Assembly (NCBI GenBank): GCA_024704765.1
Contig: JAKMXF010000312.1
Location: 124,001-188,000 of the forward strand
Origin: Oopsacas minuta
Lineage: Eukaryota; Porifera; Hexactinellida; Lyssacinosida; Leucopsacidae
Reading direction: 5' to 3'
DNA: 64,000 nucleotides
The notes under the pieces were generated by a model that saw only the letters and a program-made list of their open reading frames with translations, was not told where the DNA came from and made no database searches. The translations under genes and the position numbers were made by a program. Position 1 is the first letter of the stretch. Each line of letters begins with the position of its first letter. Positions 1 through 10,594 of the stretch are shown here, in pieces.

Positions 1-360
1 CATTTTCCATTTTCTGTAATTATATCACATCCTTCTTTCAGCACTATTTGGAATAAACAACAGTCAATTGCTCGTATACGGATATGCGGCTAATACGGAA
101 TCTTTTATCGATCCTATTCCTATTTTATGCGCCTAATTCAGATTATTCATGATTTTAAACATATCTATTGTAAAATTATTAGTACCTATTTCCAAGAAAC
201 TAATTGAAATGCAGACAATAAGACTAATAACATTTTGAGATTGAATTTGCAGCCTTTTAGACAGTAATAATCTTTCTATAACATCATTAACATTTTGAGG
301 CCGGGTGTAATCAGGATTAGTGTATTGAATCTCCTCTAATGCACATTGTACGAACGTAAT

Positions 361-2292
361 TCATGAATCGCACTCCATTGGTTCTGTAACATTTTCGAAA
401 AATTTACAAATTACAAATAGAAATAATTTGTGTAACCCATTCTATTACAGATTTAGTAAACTTAATACCTTGATATGTCCTGGGAAATAGTCCTACAGTA
501 TATATCTGCTCGCTTCCATCATTCAGTGTTACTATACAGCTGTAGGAGCCTGGATTGGTTATACTGGCCCTCAATACACTAACTCCTGTGCTGGAACCTG
601 TATCAGAATCTAGGTATGTGCTGATGCTATCTAGATTTGTGTATTTCCAAACAGTCTGTTGTGTGTGTATAGTATTCGTTACACAGTAGAGAGTTGTACT
701 GACAGTAAATACTGTATTCTCTGCCAAAGGCTGGAACAGATATGATCCTATCGCTTGTCCAAATGGATCAACTAAAGAGTAATATATTAAGAATTTATGT
801 CAGCTATTCATATTCATTTCATTAGTCTACAAAACAGTGGCACTCTCTATAACAGCAGCCTTTAGCGCTATACTGTTATTACCATGTTCTATTGCATTTC
901 TAATTTCCTTGCAACACAATTACATACAAATATTTACATTTTGATAATTATTGCAATATGTACCTGGATATATCGCTGGTTCCAATAAAGCTACAGTATA
1001 AATTCTTTCTATACCACCTTCTTGAGTGACGCTACACATGTAGAAGCCAGGGGCTGTTATGTCTAGTGTTTCAGTATCAACTCCTCGAGTATCGGCTGTG
1101 AATTCGCCTATGTCAGTAATTTCACCTCCGAGGTCAACATAACTCCAGGTGATAGATGGTAGGCCCGATAATAACTCTGATACACAGTATAGTTGGGCAT
1201 TTTCAGTGAATATAGAATCGTCTGGCAGTGCTTCACTTTCACCAGTAGCATACATTACACCGAATGGAGACACTAGAAATATAGTACGGGTAATGAATTA
1301 TTTGTAACATATATTCAATTTATCATAATGATTACCTGGTGAGCTACAGAAATGACAACCTATTGTATCACCACACGGTACATCAAACCACTTAGAATTC
1401 CCAGTTATTTGTGCGCAGTCTTCATTTCCTGATTCCTCTCTTGGTTGACCAAAACCCCAGTTGGTATAGTTTACTGGACTGCCGTCTTCCCAGAAAAATA
1501 CATTTTCAGTGAATTGGTCACTTAACCCGATCCAACAGTTGGTAACTGATTCCTCGATCATCTTGTCGTAAATCAAATCATTTTCTCTACTTGAAGTTAC
1601 TGAAGCAATAGTCTCCTCATCCGTCGCACATGCTGCTTTAGCCTGATTCCAGTCTCCACCCGTATATCTGTAGTTGAAACATTTCTCTCCATTATAGATA
1701 CGACTACATCCTTGGGTCGGGACTAGAGGAATGAATTGTTATATCTTTACTGAAAATTTCTTTATTATTTATTTATTTATATAATATTCGATTAATTGGA
1801 CCTGTCCTGCTATATTTAATCCCCCAATGTAGGCCCGAGCGGACCATCCATGGCGCCATATATGATCCCTGTAGTTAATATACCCCTGGATAATCCAAAT
1901 AGTGAAGAAGATAGCTTCCTCGCTTGTGTTGTTCGGATATGATTATTAAAATTCAATTTTATCTGTATACTATTAACAGTTGGATATTATTAAACGAGGA
2001 TTGTATGATGTGTAAGTTACAGGATCCCAACTTGGACATCAGTAACAATATAAAAGGCTAATGATGTATACCGTAGAATTCAATACATAGACACCCGTTA
2101 CCCAAATGTGATGCAAAAAAGAGTGGGGCTCCCCACTTTGCACACACCCCGCTTCCCCTTGTTAGCGTTACGTGACGTTTGAACGGCCCCTAATGATATA
2201 TTTCTAACTACGTTATACTTACCTTGTAAATGTACAGGTGCTACCTGAAGAAGCAGAATTAACAAGAATCCAAATATAATATTTGTTTTCAT
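361..2292 (-). CDS. Secreted C-type lectin with two Ig-like domains
   Basis: Inferred exons 2223-2292, 1336-1722, 964-1272, 469-771 and 361-383 sum to 363 codons plus stop. Exon 1 encodes a signal peptide ending near the first donor. Exon 2 is a C-type lectin domain: cysteine pairs, NCWIGL, WEDGSPVNYTNW, an EDCAQ segment and a terminal C-x4-5-C region. Exons 3 and 4 each encode an Ig-like domain with a first cysteine (LYC), a tryptophan about 10 residues on, and a G-x-Y-x-C second cysteine; they resemble each other and both begin with a D/S-PFG motif, so they look like an exon duplication. All internal introns are phase 1, which suits exon shuffling. No transmembrane segment is visible, so it is probably secreted and binds glycans or other extracellular ligands. 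The 23-bp last exon is the weakest part of the model. Confidence 0.72.
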
Positions 2293-2372
2293 ATCACAAT
2301 GACAAAAATATCAGAAAATATTGATGTATGGTAACTGTGATAAGAAATGTTGGAATTCTAATAATTGGACTA

Positions 2373-2380
2373 CTTTTATA
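2373..2380 (-). promoter_or_regulatory. Possible TATA box of the lectin/Ig gene
   Basis: Reads TATAAAAG on the minus strand, about 80 bases upstream of the lectin/Ig start codon. Position and sequence fit a TATA element, but no start-site data are available. Confidence 0.35.
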
Positions 2381-2856
2381 CTTTTGCTGTGTCTCGCGAT
2401 GAAACTACATCACAAGTCAAGACCGAGCCAATACATTTATTCATATTCACAATGTGTTGAGATTTGATGTATTAAATAGCTTGTGTAGGATTAATATTTG
2501 GATATTGTCCTCGTTGAACAAAATAGATATCCTCAGCGACATGATGTATCTACATATTCAGATTCGTACTTGGTTGCTAAAAGGCTTTCAGAATCTCTAA
2601 TTGAAATTTGCGGATACCAATTATAAGTTCGTAGTCTTGTGAATCTTAGGAATAAGAATAGGCCATGCTGGAGGAGTAAACAGATGCTGTAGAACTCAGT
2701 TGGTATGTACTTTCGGTTTGTAGTTTAATCAAAAAGGATTTCCTCTACTATTAATTGCATAGGAAAAGTGTTCGGATAAGACGTACTTCCACTCATACGT
2801 TTAATTATTGATTCCTCAGGGAGTATGTCTTATCCGAGTTCTACCGTATGGATACA

Positions 2857-3350
2857 CAAATGTCAGGTGCACATCTAGATGTTACTACGAGTGCAAATAC
2901 CAAATTTGGTGTCTTAATCTCTAAAGGTGCGAACAGGAGAGGGAACACCATACATACATACTTACATACATATATCTGAGTATTAAGTCTATCATTTTAT
3001 CTAAGTTGTTTAATACTTCTTTTAATGAGACGTATTTCGTATTTATAATACGCATATACGCTCAATCTACAATTTTTGGTGACGTAACTTCTATTAGGCT
3101 AATTCTGCAGTAAATATTTTGCATTAAAACAGAAGTCCTCGAATTGTTAATAAGAAATATCAGCTTAGATAACCAAATTATATAATACTTGATTATTATG
3201 TGATTTATACAACTCTAAAATGTCAAAATCTGATATTTCGAGATATACGATAGAATAGATCACGTATAACATATTATATAGCTTAGAATTATAACTGAGC
3301 TACTATGATGTGTAATAGTATTATAATCAGCTGTACAGTATAAATTACCT
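2857..3350. repeat. Dispersed repeat, copy 1 (partner near 36.5 kb)
   Basis: Bases about 2860-2940 match 36502-36585 almost base for base (shared AATGTCAGGTGCACA, AGATGT-ACTACGAGT, CCAAATTTGGTGT and GGTG-GAACAG blocks). A second block, about 3296-3350, matches 36614-36660 (GAGC-ACTATG-TGTAA-AGTATTA). The two blocks are in the same order at both loci, with about 350 bases lost between them in the second copy. This marks an old interspersed element of unknown class. Confidence 0.6.
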
Positions 3351-4311
3351 ATTTAACCTATCAGATTACGTCATTAAGAAGGACCAATCAAATAACAGTT
3401 AAATGAACTACAGATGTATCCAACAACAAAAAAGCTTTTTCAATTTGTCCTCCTATTTATACCAAAAGTATACAAGCCTACTAGTGTTTACAAACACAAG
3501 GATCTGATTGGGCAAGACGAGTGCTTTTGAGGCTTACATTATTTGATGGAGTTCTGTCATTTCCCAGTTCATTAATTTGAGTAAATATTATTATTTGTCT
3601 TACTTTTAACTTCTGAGATTTTCCAGACGTGACAGTAGCATATATCTTCCATCTGCAGCGCACTTGGAGAATTGTGGTTACACTTATACGCGAATTATTT
3701 AGAAATCCGATAGTAGTGTGTATTACTAAATGCGCAACTGTATCACACAAAAATGATATATCTACATATTTGGTATATTCATACATATTCTCAAATCTTC
3801 TAAGAATATTGATAAGAAAGGTTTTTGCATCATAAAGTAAGGTTAGATATTTTGGCGAAGGGAATACAACAACAACATTCCAATAGTATAAGAATAATTA
3901 ACAGTGAGAGAGCGTAAATAGGAACAATGAGTAGAAAGGGGAAAGTTACTACAAATCAAAATCAATAAGAGTATTAATTAAGAAAAGTTAGGGAAAATTA
4001 TGTAAACTGAATACTCACTCTTGCTACTTGTCAAACATCGCTCTTCTGCAGATTTCTGAAAATACCTATGGTCAAAATATCAGCACAATCAAAATACGGT
4101 TTTATTTGTGAGGCTTCCTCCTGCTGAAACTATTTTATTCTACTCTGAGACAATAATTACTAAATACATGAATTCTTATAGAATATCGTATGTGCCATCA
4201 AATGACCCATCATGCTATGCCATGTAATACATAAATACAATCACAATATATTATCTCATTATTCCATCACCTTTGCTAATCATACTCGTGTAAAAAGGTG
4301 TAAAGATTGCT

Positions 4312-4319
4312 TATATAAA
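4312..4319 (+). promoter_or_regulatory. Possible TATA box of the four-helix membrane protein gene
   Basis: TATATAA lies about 36 bases upstream of the ATG at 4355. That spacing would give a very short 5' leader. Confidence 0.35.
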
Positions 4320-4354
4320 TACACACATTTATGATGTAAAATATTCGCTGAAAA

Positions 4355-4906
4355 ATGGATGTCATTCAATCACTAATTGTTGGGGTTATAAATATTATTA
4401 ATCAAGTCTTAGGTGTTATTTTGGTCATTTATAGTGCCATAGTTGGAACATTTTTTGGCGGGATATCAATCGCTGTTGACTCAGAAGATAATGCCTCATC
4501 CGGTTATCTAACATTCCTGTGCGTTGCCATGGTGCTAACTGTGGTATTATACATGTTATTAATCACATTTGGTGTGCTTGGTTCCGCTTTCGTCATAACT
4601 GGCAATGACTGCATACAGAAGGCTGCCATTGTGCTATTAATAGTATCAGAGGTGTTGATCGTGTTTGTTGTTGGTATAAATGTTGCAGCGATAATATTCT
4701 CACGATTGTATATCGAAACATTAGTAGCCGGACCATATTATTTCTCTTATTTCTATATTCTAAATATTGTTATTGTTATTTACTTGAGCTTCAAATTCTT
4801 GTTTCAACTTGTTTATATTATTGGTGTGTTTCCAAATATCCAAGATGGCCCCCCAGGCCCAAAGGACAAGGAAGAAAAGAGACATGCAACCAGCTGTATG
4901 ATATAA
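4355..4906 (+). CDS. Four-transmembrane-segment protein, unrecognised
   Basis: Single-exon frame of 183 residues. It has four long hydrophobic stretches (about residues 5-37, 50-76, 88-116 and 126-158) and a short charged tail with PPGPKDKEEKR. The loop between segments 1 and 2 is acidic with one possible N-glycosylation site (NAS), so it may be extracellular. The topology resembles tetraspan/MARVEL-type proteins, but I see neither a CCG tetraspanin signature nor a claudin motif, so no family is assigned. The next gene downstream, 600 bp away and on the same strand, also encodes a small membrane protein. Confidence 0.65.
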   Translation: MDVIQSLIVGVINIINQVLGVILVIYSAIVGTFFGGISIAVDSEDNASSGYLTFLCVAMVLTVVLYMLLITFGVLGSAFVITGNDCIQKAAIVLLIVSEVLIVFVVGINVAAIIFSRLYIETLVAGPYYFSYFYILNIVIVIYLSFKFLFQLVYIIGVFPNIQDGPPGPKDKEEKRHATSCMI

Positions 4907-5127
4907 ATTGTTGTTGTTTATGTATATTTATGCTATATTATATTCATTTCATTCATCTATATATCTTGATACTACTAATTAAATTATCATCTTGTGATTC
5001 AAAACAAGTTATTTCTCATTGCTGTTAGCCTGGATGTATTCGTTTGTAGAGCATATACGCATTTCATAACCTAATCATACACAAGAAAGATGGGAAAGCT
5101 AATCCACCTGCCATACACAATTTATAA

Positions 5128-5316
5128 TACAGTCGACTCCGGTTAATCGGACCACTGGTTAATCGGACAATTCGGTTAATCGGACCATTTTCTCCTGGAC
5201 GGAATCTAATCTAATCCAGGATTAATATTTAACATCTTTCGGTTAATCGGACACTCCGGATAATCGGACCACTTTACTCTGGACAAAAGTGGTCCGATTA
5301 ACCGGAGTTGACTGTA
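5128..5316. mobile_element. Palindromic mariner-like MITE, 185 bp, TA target site
   Basis: Begins TA-CAGTCGACTCCGGTTAATC and ends with the near-perfect inverse, GATTAACCGGAGTTGACTG-TA. The interior repeats GGTTAATCGGAC several times. TA flanks and CAGT termini are typical of Tc1/mariner-derived non-autonomous elements. There is no coding capacity. Confidence 0.8.
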
Positions 5317-5524
5317 TATATATTACAGTAAACACCGTGGATCACAGTATAGCTAAAAATAGAATCTTACCTAAGGGTAAATTCCTAAATACACATATGA
5401 TCTCATAATCTAATTAGAGCATATACTACTATCTAATAGAATCTAACCAAGTATATACCTATTAGGATAATATAAATAAATCAGGACTGCTGTAATTCAT
5501 TATATTTGTCCAACATCTCAAATT

Positions 5525-6115
5525 ATGTCCTATAAGCCTCTCCACGTAGAAACCGGCCTTGATAAGGTTCAGCTAGTAACCAAGGAGCCGCAGAGCCATA
5601 TCCACACCACTACCTATGGACCACAAGTTCCCAGACACTCAATCGCGATCTCCTTAACCCTCGCTGTCATCTCGTATTGTTGCTGCTCGGCCCTAGGTAT
5701 CATCCCAATAATAATGGTCGTGTTTGCATACGTGAAACGTGAACATGGCAAGGCCCAAGAAGCCACACGCATGAGCAATTACTCACGAGTTGTGTCTGGG
5801 ATTGTAATTGCCATAGCTGTAATTCTTAGCCTCATGATAATCCTCTTCTTCATCGGATCCGCTGTTATGAGGTACTACCGTTATCACTACAATGATTATT
5901 ATGGCTACGACTACGACTACCCAATTGATTACGTCATAGACCCCCCTTACGATTACTACGATAATTATGACAACACTGATCAGATTATCGATGAAATTAT
6001 TTACGACACCGAGATGATATATGATGAGATTGCTCCAACTGATGACTATGTCCCAGTGGATCCTTCCTCCTACTATGATTACGAGGACCCTTCCTACTAT
6101 GATTACGAGGACTAA
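5525..6115 (+). CDS. Dispanin/IFITM-like (CD225) membrane protein with Tyr/Asp-rich tail
   Basis: Single exon, 196 residues. The core has a first membrane segment containing YCCCSALGIIPIIMVVFAY, a basic conserved loop (VKREHGKAQEATRMSNYSR) and a second hydrophobic segment (about residues 90-113). This is the CD225/dispanin pattern, whose best-known members are the IFITM proteins that act at membranes; the cysteine cluster is the usual palmitoylation region. The C-terminal 80 residues are exceptionally rich in Tyr, Asp and Pro and end in two copies of a PSYYDYED-like octamer. The tail is not part of the standard family fold and its role is unknown. The assignment to the superfamily is strong; any antiviral role is inference. 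Confidence 0.75.
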   Translation: MSYKPLHVETGLDKVQLVTKEPQSHIHTTTYGPQVPRHSIAISLTLAVISYCCCSALGIIPIIMVVFAYVKREHGKAQEATRMSNYSRVVSGIVIAIAVILSLMIILFFIGSAVMRYYRYHYNDYYGYDYDYPIDYVIDPPYDYYDNYDNTDQIIDEIIYDTEMIYDEIAPTDDYVPVDPSSYYDYEDPSYYDYED

Positions 6116-6368
6116 TTCTATTGGCTGACAAGTCGAGAGACAGCTGTTTTTCTTTTTAGTGTGTTTAGGCCTATATATCTAACCTATAAATACCTCTTTT
6201 GAGTTTATTTTCATTTTTCCCACTATTCATAAGATGTGTTTGTATCTCTTATTCACATTACAGTAACTGGAAAACATGTAAAGGGGTAAAATCTTCCCAT
6301 AATATTTCGTCTTGCTTGTCGCTCGATAAATTACTTACAATCACCCCCCGCTATCCCAAACACGAACA

Positions 6369-6500
6369 TAGAATACCCGCTTATATCGAAGTGTGAGATT
6401 ATACAAATATGGCCCCAAACCGTCAGAGTAAAATATTTTTCATCGGTTATAACGAAGGAATTATCACGGTCCCTTGAGCTTTGGTAAACAGGACCGTATT
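6369..6500 (+). mobile_element. Fragment of the ~155-bp 'GATATAAC' MITE family
   Basis: Contains the family core: AATACCCGCTTATATCGAAG, then TGTGA-ATTATACAAATATGG, CCAAACCGTCAGAGTAA, then ATTATCACGGTCCCTTGAGC. The terminal inverted repeats are eroded. Related copies lie near 10.7, 23.1, 26.7, 28.5, 53.0 and 62.6 kb. Confidence 0.7.
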
Positions 6501-6753
6501 TAGATTGGTCCTGATTTATTGGAATATTTTACTTGCATATTAAACTATTGACTTCATCCCAAGAAACGGAAAAGACATGCTAGTTTGAGGGAACGCCGAA
6601 TTAACATTTGTAGAACTGTTTTTGTTTTGTCAGATTTCACCTCTGGCTCCCTTCGCTTATTCGATACCCTAGATTGTATTCTGATTACTAATTATTCATT
6701 CTATCGTACGTTCGACTAGCTAAACGATCCGCACGATAACAGATCTACGTACG

Positions 6754-7792
6754 ATGGCACAAAATGACTTCGAAGCAGCCCCGATCATAACTGAACCGGA
6801 GAATTTCGAAAATTCTACAGTCTCCCGAGGCGATCGACCAAGGCCTTCCGGGCCTGGCGGCGTGATACCAACTAAGCTCTACGTCAAACGGATTCCGGAG
6901 GCAGTAACCTCGAAAGAGCTCAACGACCTTTTCGCGACATACGGGACCGTCACTGAGTGTGCTATTATTCGCTCCTACGCTTTCGTTGTACGTTCTTGAT
7001 AATTATACGTTTAGGAAATCTATTTAGAACTCTACAATCGAATCTGATTGGGCAGGAATTGAATCATGGCTTATTTTGTTTGTTTGTTTGTTTGTTTGTT
7101 TGTTTGTTTGTTTTTGTTTTTTTTATGATATTTTATTGTTGTTTCAGCACTTCTCAAATGGTGAAGAGGCTGCTGCTGCTCTTGCAGCACTCAATGGGTA
7201 CAGGTTCATGGGTGTAAATCTAGAGATTGAGGTATGTGTACTTATTGATTTGTTTATTGTGTTTTTATCATTTTTTGTCAGCAATCAAAGTCACACTCCA
7301 GGAGTCGTCGAATGAATAACAGAAGAGATGTGTATCGCAATGATGATTACGGGGGTAGAAGAGATAGAGACAGGTCTCCTGTTTATTCTGGTATGTGAAT
7401 ATTAAATATTTGTTTATTGTTTATTAGCTATTTACCACCTTTAGGCTATGGAGGAGAGTACTCAGATTACGGGTCTGGTTATGGGTATTCAGACTCGTAT
7501 GGAGGCAGGTACATGGGAGGACATTACAGGTCTCCTAATCCAAGGAGAGGGTATCCACCTGCACCTAGGTACATGGCACCACAATATAAGTAAGTTATAT
7601 ATAGCGACTGGACCACCAAGGTTCCATAGACCTCAGGTTGAGAACCACTTGTCTAGATATTTGTCACTTCACATAATTTATTTATTTAGCATTTCTAGCA
7701 CCTACCCTCCAGCACAGAATTACCAACCTTACGGACCCCCAAGACCCAGAGGACCCCCACCTCCTCTCACTTCATACTATCCAACAACCTGA
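6754..7792 (+). CDS. RRM RNA-binding protein, RBM4/Lark-like, Gly/Tyr/Arg-rich tail
   Basis: Exons 6754-6987, 7148-7231, 7282-7390, 7445-7589 and 7690-7792 give 224 residues. One RNA-recognition motif runs from about residue 41 to 110: RNP2 is KLYVKRIP and RNP1 is SYAFVHF, split by intron 1. After it come an RS-like stretch (SRSRR, RRDRDRSP), a G/Y/S/R-rich segment and a P-rich C-terminus (YGPPRPRGPPPPL). This is the layout of SR-like/RBM4-type splicing and translation regulators. Intron 1 carries a run of TTTG repeats just before the acceptor. The acceptor of the last exon could also be at 7698/7699, which would remove three residues. Confidence 0.82.
7076..7113 (+). repeat. (TTTG)n microsatellite in intron 1 of the RRM gene
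   Basis: About nine TTTG units on the sense strand, 35 bases before the splice acceptor. Similar runs occur in many introns of the window. Confidence 0.9.
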
Positions 7793-8061
7793 ATGAGAGC
7801 TTTTATACTTTCTCAGTAGTTAGGGATATAGGCCTACTGAACGCTCATACCTGATTGGCTTATGATACCCAATCAATTGTTTAGTTTAGTTATAGCTGAT
7901 ATTCTGTTCAGTTTCGGAATTACGCTTTATTACACGTAATTAATACTTGGACAATTTATGATATATAGTTCCTTATTGAACTAATTAATTATTTGGTGGC
8001 AGTTCTAAGGGGAAGGGGTAAAGTCCTCTGGGTTATATAACTATAAATCTATATTTAGACT

Positions 8062-10209
8062 ATGAAAACAAAAATTAGAATATTTGCTGTTCCAATAATC
8101 TTCACATTCCTGACTGTAGTATGGCTGCTATGGTATATTTTCACACCTCTACGGGTAGTATATGTACATAACACCTATGAGGGTGTGGTGAAGAAGCCAG
8201 ACAGAATTGGAACTATACTAGATCATAGTTCCAGTTTGGAAATAAATGAAATTACAGCTAAACAAACTTATTTGAAATTATTATTACCAAATCAAGTACA
8301 TATCCATGGTAACGATGATAACTCACAGGAATGCAATATGAATACGTGTTTCAATATGAGTAGATGTCTTAATGGGTTTAGCGTATATGTATATAAACCT
8401 GTTTTTAGCGCCAAAATATCACCACTATATGCAAAGATTTTGAAGGTAATTTGTTTTGTAAAATTTGTGTACAAATTGTTTATTGTTGTTTACTACCTAG
8501 GTGGTATCAGAGTCACAATACTTGACAACAGACCCGACAACAGCTTGTGTATTCCTGCCACCTTACGACACACTAGACAGAGATCCTCTGTCTACAGACT
8601 ACAGCCATGGTTTCAGATACACACTAACATCACTACCGTTTTGGAATAATGGAATGAATCATTTGGTATTCAATTTTTTCTCGGGAACTTTTCCAACTTA
8701 TTCACATAGTTTGTCAAGTCTAAATTTAGAATTTGGGCGGGCTATTTTAATCAAAGCCTCCGTTTCGGATAATTTCAATCGTAGAGGTTTTGATATTTCT
8801 TCTCCTCTCTTGCCGAAAGATTTCAAACTGACAGACAGACACCCAGGGGCCTTAAGGGTCCTAAATAACTTGTACCCTGTCCAGAGGAAATACCTGTTGT
8901 CATTTAAGGGCAAGAGGTATGTGTGGGGTGTTGGTTCGGTTGCTAGAAATGCGCTTAGTAACATCCACAATAATCGTGACATAGTGTTACTCACTACCTG
9001 TATCCATGGTGCGAATTGGTATAAATACGAAGACAGGTTATGTGAAAATGATAATAATGTTTACACGGAGTACGAATTTGTTGATTTAATGATTAACAGT
9101 TCCTTTTGTCTTGTCCCCAGAGGGAGGAGATTGGGGTCATTCCGGTTTTTGGAGTCTCTACAGTTTGGTTGCATTCCTGTGTCGCTATCTAATAGCTATG
9201 TTATGCCATTTAGTGATGTAATTGATTGGAAATTGACTGCAATAAATATTGATGAAAGAAATCTATTCCAGGTTTGTTTGTTTGTTTGTTTGTTTGTTTG
9301 TTTGTTTATTTGTTTTTCGAATTTACTTAGGTTCCAGCTGAAATTCATTCAGTTTCAGCCAATCAACTTCTAGCTATGCGTCTACAAGCCCAATTTATTT
9401 GGGAAACATATTTCTCTTCAACAAGAAAATACATTTCTACAATTTTAGAGATTTTGAAAGATAGAATATATTCACACTTTTCTCGTAGCTACCATCAATG
9501 GAATTTTCCTCCTGGCGCTATTTTCAACCAAATGGAATATGTCTATAAAAACAATAACAATCTGTTTACAGCTGTAGTAAATATTTACGAAACTGTGACA
9601 GGAGCAAAACTCTCAGAAAAGGTGTTAACTCTTCAAAAATGTGAAAATTTATATCAAATTATATTAGTGACAAATCAAAAATTTCGATTTGAAGATTCTA
9701 TAAAAATCCAAATTTTGTCAAAATACGATTTGAAATATTTTCATTTCAAAACCGACGCAATTCTAAATTTAGATTTTTACGGAATTCCAGACTACAAAGA
9801 TTTGAATTTTGGATTCTACATATGGCGCCAATTTCCTGATCGATTGGTTGGATTTACTGCCGCTTCACACTTCTGGGACACCACCAAGGACCAATGGGTT
9901 TATGACAACACCGGGAATAATCGATTCTCCATGGTTTCGATTTCCCCTGCTTTTTATCATAAAAGTTATGACAGTCACTTTACAAAATATATCCCAATTT
10001 CTAATTTAGAATGTGAATTTATTTCTTTGAATTTTCACATATCACACCTTATAAAACATCCGCCAATCCTAATCAGTACCACTTCAAGCCACACGGACAC
10101 ATTTAACACTTCGCTTGTGCAATCATGTATGAACCAATATGTGTCGTATCACGGTTATAACCCACTTGTATATTCACAGGTCAAACTTGTTGTTAATACA
10201 TTTGAATAA
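8062..10209 (+). CDS. Exostosin-like (EXT1-type) Golgi glycosyltransferase
   Basis: Exons 8062-8445, 8501-9271 and 9331-10209 encode 677 residues. There is an N-terminal signal anchor (about residues 6-28), expected of a type II Golgi enzyme. The exostosin (GT47) half contains DPTTACVFLPPYDTL, LLTTCIHG and the conserved SSFCLVPRGRRLGSFRFLE plus GCIPVSLS. The C-terminal half matches the GT64 module: ILVTNQ, FKTDAILNLD, WRQFPDRLVGFTAASHFWD and SMVSISPAFYHK. In animals the EXT1/EXT2 pair polymerises heparan sulfate. Here the acidic DxD-type metal site expected after AILNLD is replaced by FYG, so the GT64 half may be inactive. Intron 2 begins as a GTTTG repeat directly at the splice donor. Confidence 0.82.
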
Positions 10210-10594
10210 TTTCACACCTAGCAAGCATTATTTATTGAAATATTTGTTGATGTTTATTTGATGATATGACTTTTGAAAAGACCACTTTCAAAAGTGGCAC
10301 ACCAGAATGACACCTAGCAGAATCGTCCACAACTTAATCGTAACCAGAACTATAGATTATGTATATACTTGTTTACTGTCTAGACACCTTTTTGACAATA
10401 ATCATTATTTGTATTTATATATGCTTAAAATCTGATTTTTAATCAAAAATAGCAAATTCTATAAATTCAATATTTCACTGACAATGTTTGTAATTTTATA
10501 ATAATAGCTGTCAGCCACCTAATGAGATAACCTGTGCCATTTGACGACACATTTTATCTTCTTCACATTTACGAGGGTATTCGCATAACAACGA
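10210..10594. other. Intergenic, no gene seen
   Basis: AT-rich spacer between the exostosin-like gene and SNRK. It contains a short imperfect inverted repeat (CTTTTGAAA / TTTCAAAAG near 10269-10296); otherwise I see nothing in it. Confidence 0.5.

Larger units (their letters stand above)
2293..4354. other. Gene-poor stretch, about 2 kb
   Basis: No convincing coding exon. Short open frames at about 3480-3835 on both strands overlap each other, lack a family signature and lack a clear splice context. The region holds the 2.86-3.35 kb dispersed repeat (separate entry); the rest is AT-rich sequence in which I see nothing further. Confidence 0.5.

Noticed and set aside
3481-3835. Overlapping open frames on both strands (101 and 68 codons)
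   Set aside because: They are mutual shadows, lack recognisable domains, splice context or homologous partners, and lie in a repeat-bearing gene-poor region.
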